From positions 1 through 7,324 of the forward strand of contig JALSPV010000122.1 in the NCBI GenBank assembly GCA_026985775.1: a stretch of DNA of 7,324 bases, read 5' to 3'. The position numbers were made by a program, and so were the translations under genes. Below, piece after piece: positions 1 through 6,776 of the stretch. Position 1 is the first letter of the stretch; every line of letters begins with the position of its first letter. Under the pieces are notes generated by a model. The model made no database searches, was not told the DNA's origin, and worked only from the letters and a program-made list of their open reading frames with translations. Origin of the DNA: Candidatus Aenigmatarchaeota archaeon (lineage in GTDB: Archaea > Aenigmatarchaeota > Aenigmatarchaeia > Aenigmatarchaeales > SZUA-1535).

Positions 1-2
1 CT

Positions 3-1079
3 CCTTGTGGAAAAGTTGATGCTTTTGAATTAATACAATTTTTACGTGGCGTGAATATTGGGGTTAAAGCACGCTACGATGTTCAAACAAGAATTTATCC
101 AAGAAAAGTGAGGAAAGTTAATATAACTCTACAAAGTATGTATGAAGTTTTTAGAGACAAAACAGAAAGAAAAAAGTCTTTAGTTATAGTAACAGATCCG
201 TTGGGAGAAGAAATAGCAAAGATTAAAGAAGATTTAAAAAAGGATTTATTACGAAAAGATGAGATCGTTATTTTTATAGGCTCAAGAGAAGGTTTGCCAA
301 AAGGATTTTTCAGAAAAGCGGATTATGTTATTGACCTTGCTCCATATATAACATTTGCAACAGAACTTGCAATCCCCGCTGCTATCACAGCTTTAATAGA
401 TGTTTACGAAGAAGGTTATAAAGAAGATACGAAGCTTGTGATTTTTGATCTTGACGGAACTTTAATTGATAGCATAGAGTTTCATGTAAAAACATTCGAA
501 GAGGCATGTAAAGAATTAGGAATAAAAATAGATGAAAAGATTAAAGAAGAATTTAGAAAAAGATTGGGAAAAAGATTTGATGAAATTGTAAAAGAAATAC
601 TTCCTGAACTTTCTCAAGAAGATGTAAAGAAATTAAACGAAATAAAATGGAAGTTGAGCGAAGAATTCATGAAAGAAATAAAACCAATTGAAAATGCTAT
701 CAATTTTATAAAATCTGCACCAGAGAATTATGAGTTTGCCATTTTCTCTTCTTCACCCAAAAAATTTGTTGCAAAGACTTTAGAAATGCTTGGAATACTC
801 GACAAGTTCAAAGTGATTATAGGAAAGGAAAATGTAAAAGAAGGTAAACCCTCTCCAGAAGGTATTTTCAAAATTCTTGAAAAAACAGGAATTAAAAAAG
901 AGAGTGTGATTTTTATAGGAGATTCTGAATACGATAAGCAGGCGGCAGAAAGAGCAGGAATAAAATTTTTACATATTAGTGAGATTTCAGAGCTCTGGAA
1001 GGAGCTTACTCAAACACCTACTTTCCATGCAGATGGGCAATCTTCAGAAAAAAGAGAAAGAAAAATTGAATCTATCTGA
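3..1079 (+). CDS. SPOUT-like domain fused to HAD-superfamily hydrolase (5' partial)
   Basis: This is a two-domain protein, and its reading frame is open to the left window edge. The C-terminal half is a haloacid dehalogenase (HAD) phosphatase of the phosphoglycolate-phosphatase type. Motif I is IFDLDGTLID (Asp codons at 447 and 453), motif II FSSS (about 741-752), the motif III Lys lies in EGKPSP (846), and motif IV is IGDSEYD (Asp at 921 and 933). An alpha-helical cap lies between motifs I and II. All catalytic residues are present, so a Mg-dependent phosphohydrolase is likely, with unknown substrate. The N-terminal ~140 residues contain VIFIGSREGLP and an ATELAIPAAITAL segment, which recall the cofactor-binding knot of archaeal SPOUT RNA methyltransferases. 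That assignment is tentative. GTG at 51 could be a start but has no Shine-Dalgarno sequence, and the residues coded before it look like real protein, so I favour a start outside the window. The 3' end overlaps the convergent glycosylase gene by 8 bases. Confidence 0.75.
   Translation, partial: PCGKVDAFELIQFLRGVNIGVKARYDVQTRIYPRKVRKVNITLQSMYEVFRDKTERKKSLVIVTDPLGEEIAKIKEDLKKDLLRKDEIVIFIGSREGLPKGFFRKADYVIDLAPYITFATELAIPAAITALIDVYEEGYKEDTKLVIFDLDGTLIDSIEFHVKTFEEACKELGIKIDEKIKEEFRKRLGKRFDEIVKEILPELSQEDVKKLNEIKWKLSEEFMKEIKPIENAINFIKSAPENYEFAIFSSSPKKFVAKTLEMLGILDKFKVIIGKENVKEGKPSPEGIFKILEKTGIKKESVIFIGDSEYDKQAAERAGIKFLHISEISELWKELTQTPTFHADGQSSEKRERKIESI
1048..1065 (-). terminator. T-rich tract after the AGOG gene
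   Basis: On the minus strand this reads TTTTTCTTTCTCTTTTTT, starting 6 bases past the AGOG stop codon. It is a plausible hairpin-free archaeal terminator placed within the last codons of the opposite gene, where it encodes the Lys/Glu/Arg-rich tail. Confidence 0.35.
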
Positions 1080-1797
1080 TTGTGTTTTTTATTCTTTCAA
1101 GAATTTCAAACTTTTCTGGCAAAATTGTTTTCAATTTTTCACTATCATTCTTATAGAGATTCCATAGAACGCTATCTATGTGTAAAGGTGGGATTTTTAC
1201 TTTTTTGGCAACAGAAAACCAAAATTCTACAGGATCTTCACTCGTAAATTTTTTAGTGATTTTCTTTATTCTTGCATCCAAAGGAATCGCTATTCCAAAG
1301 GGATAAGGAATAAACTTTTTAGTATAAATCCTCATAGCATATCCGAACATCTTTACAGCAAACACTATTGTTTTAGCGTTTTTATCCTGCTTCATGATTC
1401 TGCTAAGAAAATCTCTAAAGAAAACCATATCCTCGTAGAAATTTTTGTAGTTCTCTTTTATGAAGTTTTTATATACAGCAATTCTCTCCAATCTTCCTAT
1501 CTTCATGTTAATGAATCTCTTGTTCCCCTTTGAGTTTCTTAAAAAATGTTTTATAGCACCGATCTCGTCTCTTATTTCTCTATTGGAAAAATATTTTGCA
1601 AATTCCCACCAATATAGCTCGCCTTTTACGTTTAACTGATAAGAAACCAAAGCATTAAGAACTACGAGTAAAGGAAAACTATTCTTATCTCTTGTATTTT
1701 CATACAGGTGCTTTAGTGCTTTGAATTGTTCATCAAACTTCTCTTCTATCTTCCTTATATCTTCAATGGATAACTTTCTCAATAATCCCACAAGCAT
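1072..1797 (-). CDS. AGOG-family 8-oxoguanine DNA glycosylase / AP lyase
   Basis: This 241-residue protein resembles archaeal AGOG (helix-hairpin-helix, DUF1886), a bifunctional enzyme that removes 8-oxoguanine and cleaves the resulting abasic site in base excision repair. The family pattern is visible in KTIVFAVKMFGYA (residues 142-154), IPLDARIKKIT (about 171-181) and PPLHIDSVLWNLY near the C-terminus. Lys142 and Asp174 fit the catalytic pair. Their 32-residue spacing equals that of Lys140/Asp172, the pair I recall for the Pyrobaculum enzyme, and the length is close to the family norm. I chose ATG at 1795-1797. The frame extends upstream to further ATGs (1831-1833, 1897-1899), but those would overlap the divergent DUF167 gene and add residues without family character. 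There is no clear Shine-Dalgarno sequence, so translation is probably leaderless. The neighbours are convergent (8-base overlap) and divergent (28-base gap), so it is a single-gene unit. Confidence 0.85.
   Translation of the reverse strand: MLVGLLRKLSIEDIRKIEEKFDEQFKALKHLYENTRDKNSFPLLVVLNALVSYQLNVKGELYWWEFAKYFSNREIRDEIGAIKHFLRNSKGNKRFINMKIGRLERIAVYKNFIKENYKNFYEDMVFFRDFLSRIMKQDKNAKTIVFAVKMFGYAMRIYTKKFIPYPFGIAIPLDARIKKITKKFTSEDPVEFWFSVAKKVKIPPLHIDSVLWNLYKNDSEKLKTILPEKFEILERIKNTIR
1085..1097 (+). terminator. T-rich tract after the SPOUT-like/HAD gene
   Basis: TTTTTTATTCTTT begins 6 bases after the stop codon. Archaeal RNA polymerase can terminate on T-rich stretches without a hairpin, so this is a plausible terminator. 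It lies inside the 3' coding end of the convergent glycosylase gene. The AT-rich background weakens the case. Confidence 0.3.
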
Positions 1798-1825
1798 TAT
1801 AATATTAGATTTTAGTAAAGTTTTT
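1798..1825. promoter_or_regulatory. Compact divergent promoter region between AGOG and DUF167 genes
   Basis: Only 28 bases separate the two divergent start codons. On the plus strand, TTATAATATTAGA (about 1797-1809) is TATA-like and centred about 25 bases before the DUF167 ATG. On the minus strand, ACATAAAAAC (about 1832-1823) is a weaker TATA-like run about 30 bases before the AGOG ATG, and it overlaps the DUF167 start codon. Neither gene has a Shine-Dalgarno sequence. This spacing is what leaderless archaeal transcripts would give. Inferred from composition and spacing only. Confidence 0.45.
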
Positions 1826-2053
1826 ATGTACATAACAATCAGGGTGGTTCCAAATTCGAAACAACAAAAACTCGAAAAAATTTTAGAAAACGAATACAAA
1901 GTTTATGTTAAATCACCTCCAACGAAAGGAAAAGCCAACAAAGAGTTAATAGAGATTTTGGCGAAGTATTTTGGATTAGCAAAGTCGAAAATAAAGATAG
2001 TAAAGGGGGTTGCTTCAAGGGAAAAAGTAATTGAAATCCAAGAAGGAAATTAA
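1826..2053 (+). CDS. DUF167 / YggU-family (UPF0235) small protein
   Basis: This 75-residue protein has the DUF167/YggU pattern: an N-terminal strand with ITIRVVPNSK, then YKVYVKSPPTKGKANKEL (residues 24-41), then an IKIVKGVASREKVIEI-type ending. The PPxxGKANxEL segment and the KGxxSRxK motif are the family's conserved core. The family is widespread in archaea, bacteria and eukaryotes and has no established biochemical role. This copy is short compared with the ~95-100 residues of many members and lacks both their N- and C-terminal extensions. The open frame runs back to 1721, but that stretch lies antisense to the AGOG gene and is not family-like, so ATG at 1826 is the start. It has no Shine-Dalgarno sequence and is probably leaderless. 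It ends 7 bases before the convergent stop of the fdhA-like gene. Confidence 0.85.
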   Translation: MYITIRVVPNSKQQKLEKILENEYKVYVKSPPTKGKANKELIEILAKYFGLAKSKIKIVKGVASREKVIEIQEGN

Positions 2054-2060
2054 CAAGTCT

Positions 2061-3986
2061 TTACGCCTTTTCCACTCTAACAGCAACACATTTATAGCTT
2101 GGTGTGTGCGTTTCTTCATCGACCTTAGCTGGAACAAGCATGTTAACAAGTAAATCTCTATAGTGGAAGCGCGTTGCAACAACTTTTTCAGGAACAATCT
2201 CACTAACCTTCGCTTTAGCGATAACACTTCCTGCCTCACTGGTTATTTTGACTGCATCACCATCCTTTATTTCAAGCTCGTTTGCATCTTTTGGATTGAT
2301 ATAAACGCATGGCCCTTCATCAAGCTTTTTTAAGGTCTCGGAAAAAGATGTCATTTCTCCTGTTAAAAATTGGTAGCGTGAGCGGAAAGTTGTGAGTATA
2401 AACGGGTATTTCTCGCTTCTTATCTCATCCTTACCCTCGAATCTCTCGGGATAAAAGCGCATGTATTTAGGTGTCTTTTCAACAAATACATCCCTACCTG
2501 AATACACTTCCTCTGGACTTATATGAGAATAAGCTGGAACGCATTTTGTTATCTCTCTGAAAACCTCGATCTCATCTCGGTAATTGAAAAATTTTTCTTT
2601 TCCAAAAAACTTTGCAAGCATGCAGAATATTTTCCATTCCTGTGTAGCCTCTCCTAAAGGTGCTCTTGCAGGAGTAACAACCCTTATTTTTCTTTCTCCG
2701 TTTGTTATTGTACCTCTCCTCTCAAAAAGTGCCGGGGTTGGCAAAATTACGTCTGCAAACTCGCATGTTAAGGTATGATAAGATTCGCAGCACACAAGAA
2801 ACATATTTTCAAGGTTTTTATGCACTCTGCGAAGAGCTGGCATAGATTGCGCTGGATTAAATGCCGTTATAAAGGCCGCTTTAACAGGAGAAAAGAGGAA
2901 TGCATCTACTATTGTTTTTCCCTTTTCCGTTGGAAGTTCACATCCCCACAGCTCTTCCAGTATAGGTAGAGTCTCAAATCCTCCTGTCGGTAGATTCTTC
3001 GGAAGAAATCCTATATCTCCGACACCTTGCACGTTTACTTCACCGCGCAACGAAAGGATTTTAGCGTTTTTTAAAAGAACTAGATTTGCAAGCACATGCA
3101 CATTTTCAATGGCATTAACATGCTGTGTTAACCCCATCCCGTGAAACACACCGAGCGATTTTGCATTTGCTATCGCTTCAGCTATTTCATGAAAAATGTC
3201 TTTTGGTACTTTACAAATTCTCTCCACAAGCTTTTCGTCATACCCTTTAACACATGCACATAAAGCTCTAAACCCATCTATTTTCTCTGCACTTTTTTCA
3301 TAAAGATTGTGTTCTATTAAGTAATTTGCAAGTGCATTCAAAAACACTACTTCCGTTCCCGGTTCTATGTAAGCGAAAATATCACCAAAACGAGAAGTTA
3401 TGTTAAAAACAGGTTGAATGGAGATTATTTTTATTTCTTTTCTCCTCCGCAATACTTTATTGAAAAAAACAGGATAGTTAGAGGCAGGATTTGAACCTAT
3501 GACAAAAAGGGTATCTATTTCCTTAACATAATCCATGCGTGTTAAATTCGAGCAACCAAAACAATCTATAAAACCCTGTACCGTTGCTGCGTGGCACAAC
3601 CTTCCGCAGCACGAATCTGTATTGTTTGTTTTGAGAACTATTTTCGCAAACTTCAGCATCACCCAATTATCCTCGTTAGGAATTTTTCCAGAACCACAAA
3701 CAAATACTTCATCAGGCGCAAAATCCTTAATATTTTCATAAATATACTCCAAGGCCCTTTTCAGTGAAACTTTAACCTCGCTCCTTTCTTTTCTTATCAC
3801 TGCGTGCTTACACCTGTTCTTATCAGCTATTTCATGAACTGTTAGCCCCTTTATACATGGCTTACCTTCGCTTATTTCGTCGCTTTCACAACCTTTAATA
3901 CTAAGAATTCTCCCGCTTTCGTCAACAACATAGCGAAGCTTGCATGCACAACCACAGTAAGGACATATGCTTTCCACAATACGCAT
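2061..3986 (-). CDS. fdhA: Formate dehydrogenase alpha subunit-like molybdopterin oxidoreductase (Cys type)
   Basis: This 641-residue protein belongs to the molybdopterin-guanine-dinucleotide (MGD) oxidoreductases and aligns best with formate dehydrogenase catalytic subunits, which oxidise formate to CO2 or run the reverse. An N-terminal [4Fe-4S] site is formed by Cys8, Cys11, Cys15 and Cys44, followed by Lys46 in KPCIKG. The metal-ligand position before His132 is Cys131 (GRLCHAATV), where E. coli FdhF has selenocysteine. Arg314 in LRGEVNVQG matches the catalytic Arg333 of FdhF. ADVILPTPALFERRGTITNG (411-430) and a C-terminal MGD-binding domain (about 525-641, ending TPSYKCVAVRVE) complete the fold. 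There is no signal peptide, so it is cytoplasmic. Oddities: a loop about 6 residues short before Arg314, and SIQPV where relatives have a DPR-type MGD-binding motif. No electron-transfer partner, carrier or maturation gene is adjacent. I start it at ATG 3984-3986, 26 bases from an AT palindrome; ATG 3990-3992 is the alternative. The longer upstream frame overlaps leuS and is rejected. Formate specificity is inferred. Confidence 0.85.
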   Translation of the reverse strand: MRIVESICPYCGCACKLRYVVDESGRILSIKGCESDEISEGKPCIKGLTVHEIADKNRCKHAVIRKERSEVKVSLKRALEYIYENIKDFAPDEVFVCGSGKIPNEDNWVMLKFAKIVLKTNNTDSCCGRLCHAATVQGFIDCFGCSNLTRMDYVKEIDTLFVIGSNPASNYPVFFNKVLRRRKEIKIISIQPVFNITSRFGDIFAYIEPGTEVVFLNALANYLIEHNLYEKSAEKIDGFRALCACVKGYDEKLVERICKVPKDIFHEIAEAIANAKSLGVFHGMGLTQHVNAIENVHVLANLVLLKNAKILSLRGEVNVQGVGDIGFLPKNLPTGGFETLPILEELWGCELPTEKGKTIVDAFLFSPVKAAFITAFNPAQSMPALRRVHKNLENMFLVCCESYHTLTCEFADVILPTPALFERRGTITNGERKIRVVTPARAPLGEATQEWKIFCMLAKFFGKEKFFNYRDEIEVFREITKCVPAYSHISPEEVYSGRDVFVEKTPKYMRFYPERFEGKDEIRSEKYPFILTTFRSRYQFLTGEMTSFSETLKKLDEGPCVYINPKDANELEIKDGDAVKITSEAGSVIAKAKVSEIVPEKVVATRFHYRDLLVNMLVPAKVDEETHTPSYKCVAVRVEKA

Positions 3987-4043
3987 GGCCATGTAAAATT
4001 TTTGCAAAAAATATTTTAAAAATGTGAAGCAAAAGTTAAAATT
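3987..4043. promoter_or_regulatory. Divergent promoter region shared by the fdhA-like gene and leuS
   Basis: This 57-base spacer holds overlapping TATA-like boxes. TTTTAAAAA (4014-4022) is centred 26 bases before the leuS ATG. The palindrome AAAATATTTT (4008-4017) is centred 26 bases before the chosen fdhA ATG when read on the minus strand. Neither gene has a Shine-Dalgarno sequence, so both transcripts are probably leaderless. The two boxes share bases, so polymerase recruitment in the two directions may compete. Inferred from sequence only. Confidence 0.55.
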
Positions 4044-6707
4044 ATGAGTACACATACTAACGAAAATGAACATGAGTTTAACTTTCGCGAAATAGAGAAA
4101 AAATGGCAGGAAAGATGGGAAGAAGCCGGTATATTCCGTGTAAAGGAAGATAAAGATAAAAAGAAGGTATATGTTTGCGAGATGTTCCCATATCCTTCTG
4201 CAAGTTTTCTTCACATGGGACATGTTAGAAATTACACAATTGGTGATGTTCTCGCAAGATTTTTGAGAATGCGCGGTTTCAATGTGCTTTATCCAATGGG
4301 ATATGATGCTTTTGGTTTACCCGCTGAAAATGCAGCAATCCAAACAGGAGAACACCCAAAGAAGTATACTGAAAGGGCTATCAAAAAGATAATGGAACAA
4401 CAGAAAATGCTTGGCTTAAGTTATGACTGGACTAGAGTAATAGCAACCTGCTATCCTGATTATTACTGCTGGAACCAGTGGTTTTTCCTAAAGTTTCTTG
4501 AAAAAGGACTTGCATACAGGAAGAAAGCACCGGTAAACTGGTGTCCGAAATGCAAGACGGTATTAGCAAACGAGCAAGTTGTCAACGGAAGGTGCTGGAG
4601 GTGTGATAGCAAAGTCGAGGTAAAGCAACTTGAGCAGTGGTTTTTCAAAATTACAGCTTATGCTGAAAGACTGCTCAAGGATTTGGAAAAATTAGACTGG
4701 CCTGAGAACATAAAAACTATGCAGAGAAACTGGATAGGAAGGAGTGAAGGTGCTGAAGTAATTTTCAAGGTTGAGAATAGCGAACGCGAGATAAAAATCT
4801 TTACAACAAGACTTGATACAATTTACGGAGTAACATTCATAGCCCTTGCTCCAGAACACCCGCTTGTAGAGAAGCTCGTAAAGGGCACAGAGCTTGAAGA
4901 AAAGGTTAAGGAATTTGTGCGAAGAGTTGTAGTTGAAGAAAGGTTTGAAAGAACAGAGAAAAAGGAAGGAATATTCCTCGGAAAGTACGCTATTCACCCG
5001 CTTACAGGAGAGAGAATTCCTATATGGGTTGCTAACTTCGTGCTTTATGAATATGGTTGCGGCGCAGTTATGGGTGTGCCTGCCCATGATCAGCGCGATT
5101 TTGAATTTGCAAAGAAATACAACCTTCCCATAAAAATAGTTGTCCGTCCCGAAGATAAACCAATTGAAACGCTGGAAAAAGCGTTTGAAGAGGATGGTGT
5201 GCTTGTGAATTCAGGTGAATTTACTGGATTGAAAGGCGTTGAAGCAAGAGAGAAAATAGCACAACATCTTGAAAAACTTGGATTGGGAAAAAAGGCTGTA
5301 CAGTACAAGCTTAGAGATTGGCTTATTTCAAGACAGCGCTACTGGGGGACACCCATACCTGTTGTTTACTGCGAAAAATGTGGAATTGTTCCTTTACCAG
5401 AATCAGAACTCCCCGTCTTGCTACCTGAAAACGTCGAGTTTACAGGCGAAGGTAATCCTCTTGAAAAATGTGAAGAGTGGGTTAAAACAACCTGCCCAAA
5501 GTGTGGTGGAGAGGCGAAAAGGGAAACGGATACCATGGATACATTCGTTGATAGCTCCTGGTACTTCTTGAGGTATTGTTCACCTAGAGAAACTGAGAGA
5601 CCATTCGACCCAGAAGCCGTTAAGTACTGGATGCCTGTAGATATCTATATTGGCGGTGCTGAGCATGCTGTGATGCACCTGCTTTATGCGAGATTCTTCA
5701 TAAAGGTGTTAAAGGACTTAGGTTTGATCGATTTTGATGAACCGTTCAAAAAACTTTTCAATCAAGGTATAGTTTACAAAGACGGGGCAAAGATGAGCAA
5801 ATCAAAAGGCAATGTTGTTACCCCTGATGAAGTTTCTGAAAAATACGGCATAGATACTGCAAGATTTTTCCTAATGTTCGTTTCTTCTCCTGATAAGCAA
5901 ATGGAGTGGACAACAAAGGGTATAGAAGGCGCATATAAATTCATAAAGCGCTTCATAAATTTTGTGCTCTCTGATGAACACGGAGAAGGAGAGCTCGATG
6001 CTCTTGCTCTATATGCTTTGAACAATGCACTGAAAAAAGTTACTGCACATATAGAAGCAATTGAACACAACCTTGCGCTGAAGGAGATTGTTCAGCTTGT
6101 CGATTTCCTTCGCGATATTCAGGGCTTTGTAAGCAAAAAGGTTTTGCGAGAGTGCAAAGAAAAGCTTGTACTCATGCTCTCGCCCTTTACCCCGCACGTT
6201 TGCGAAGAATTATGGGAAAAGCTTGGCAACGATCCCTTTGTTTCTATAGCTCCTTGGCCGAACGTAGAGGAAAAATACATTACGAAAGAAACTAGATTAA
6301 TGATAGAGCTTCTAAACACGTTGATAGAGGACGTAAGAGAAATAGAAAAGATTCTTGAAAAGAAACCAGAAAAAATAAGGGTTTATGTTGCAAAGTCATG
6401 GAAATATAAAGCTGCTAAAGTTTTCGAGCTCTGTAATGGAGATATGAAAAACGCTTTGAAAGAAGCCGCAAAGGATGAAGAACTTAAATCGCATATGAAA
6501 AAAGTGCTTAAGCTTTATGAATTCTTCTCTAAGCATGGAATGAAAGAATTCTTGGATAAAGAACTTGAACAAGAGCTTTTTGAAAAAGCAAGGAAATACC
6601 TTGAAAATATGCTTTCATGCGAGGTAGAGATAGTTGATGGTGATGAGTCAGAAGCAGAAAAAGCAGAGAAAGCCATGCCGATGAAACCAGGTATAGAAGT
6701 TGTTTGA
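4044..6707 (+). CDS. leuS: Leucyl-tRNA synthetase, bacterial-type core with archaeal-type C-terminal region
   Basis: This 887-residue class I synthetase attaches leucine to tRNA-Leu in the cytoplasm. The HIGH motif is HMGH (57-60) and the KMSKS loop is 583-587. The core is bacterial in type: MFPYPSASFLHMGHVRNYTI, FGLPAENAAI, AHDQRDFEFA and TDTMDTFVDSSWYFLRY. Two complete zinc-binding Cys sets are present (167/170/184/187 and 443/446/484/487). The CP1 editing domain (about 230-425) keeps Thr254, Thr255, Arg256, Asp258, Thr259 and Asp349, but the usual TRPDT motif reads TRLDT. There is no leucine-specific insertion before KMSKS. After about residue 720 the protein instead resembles archaeal enzymes: LIEDVREIEKI, IRVYVAKSWKYKA, and an end like ALPxKPAI (AMPMKPGIEVV). 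The bacterial C-terminal VNGKxR-type segment is missing. The start follows a TATA-like box by 26 bases. rpl18e follows after 126 bases under its own promoter. Confidence 0.95.
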   Translation: MSTHTNENEHEFNFREIEKKWQERWEEAGIFRVKEDKDKKKVYVCEMFPYPSASFLHMGHVRNYTIGDVLARFLRMRGFNVLYPMGYDAFGLPAENAAIQTGEHPKKYTERAIKKIMEQQKMLGLSYDWTRVIATCYPDYYCWNQWFFLKFLEKGLAYRKKAPVNWCPKCKTVLANEQVVNGRCWRCDSKVEVKQLEQWFFKITAYAERLLKDLEKLDWPENIKTMQRNWIGRSEGAEVIFKVENSEREIKIFTTRLDTIYGVTFIALAPEHPLVEKLVKGTELEEKVKEFVRRVVVEERFERTEKKEGIFLGKYAIHPLTGERIPIWVANFVLYEYGCGAVMGVPAHDQRDFEFAKKYNLPIKIVVRPEDKPIETLEKAFEEDGVLVNSGEFTGLKGVEAREKIAQHLEKLGLGKKAVQYKLRDWLISRQRYWGTPIPVVYCEKCGIVPLPESELPVLLPENVEFTGEGNPLEKCEEWVKTTCPKCGGEAKRETDTMDTFVDSSWYFLRYCSPRETERPFDPEAVKYWMPVDIYIGGAEHAVMHLLYARFFIKVLKDLGLIDFDEPFKKLFNQGIVYKDGAKMSKSKGNVVTPDEVSEKYGIDTARFFLMFVSSPDKQMEWTTKGIEGAYKFIKRFINFVLSDEHGEGELDALALYALNNALKKVTAHIEAIEHNLALKEIVQLVDFLRDIQGFVSKKVLRECKEKLVLMLSPFTPHVCEELWEKLGNDPFVSIAPWPNVEEKYITKETRLMIELLNTLIEDVREIEKILEKKPEKIRVYVAKSWKYKAAKVFELCNGDMKNALKEAAKDEELKSHMKKVLKLYEFFSKHGMKEFLDKELEQELFEKARKYLENMLSCEVEIVDGDESEAEKAEKAMPMKPGIEVV

Positions 6708-6776
6708 CACTTGTTTACCTGCACCATTCTCCTCTCTCGAAATTTTACAGCTTTCATCAAACCAAATCCCTATGAG

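Noticed and set aside
51..53. GTG as the true start of the SPOUT-like/HAD gene.
   Set aside because: It has no Shine-Dalgarno sequence, and the 16 codons before it (including GKVDAFELIQFLRG) look like genuine protein sequence. Kept only as an alternative.
1798..1899. A longer start for the AGOG glycosylase at 1899 or 1833.
   Set aside because: Both overlap the coding start of the well-supported DUF167 gene, and the added residues show no family resemblance. ATG at 1797 gives the expected length and catalytic positions.
2054..2060. Terminators between the convergent DUF167 and fdhA-like genes.
   Set aside because: The gap is only 7 bases, and the nearby T runs on both strands are short and interrupted, no stronger than the AT-rich background.
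3594..3596. Possible selenocysteine at the FdhA active site.
   Set aside because: The codon is TGC (Cys) on the minus strand and the frame has no internal TGA, so this is a Cys-type enzyme.
3987..4223. An N-terminal extension of 79 residues on the fdhA-like protein, hydrophobic and resembling a membrane anchor.
   Set aside because: It is antisense to the start of leuS, is dominated by Phe/Leu/Ile from antisense reading of A-rich codons, and precedes a normal FdhA start (MRIVESICPYC). The AT-rich promoter also lies inside it.
4463..6760. Several open frames of 61-131 codons antisense to, or out of frame with, leuS.
   Set aside because: They show no family resemblance, have Ser/Phe/Cys-rich antisense composition, and lie wholly or mainly within a strongly supported gene.
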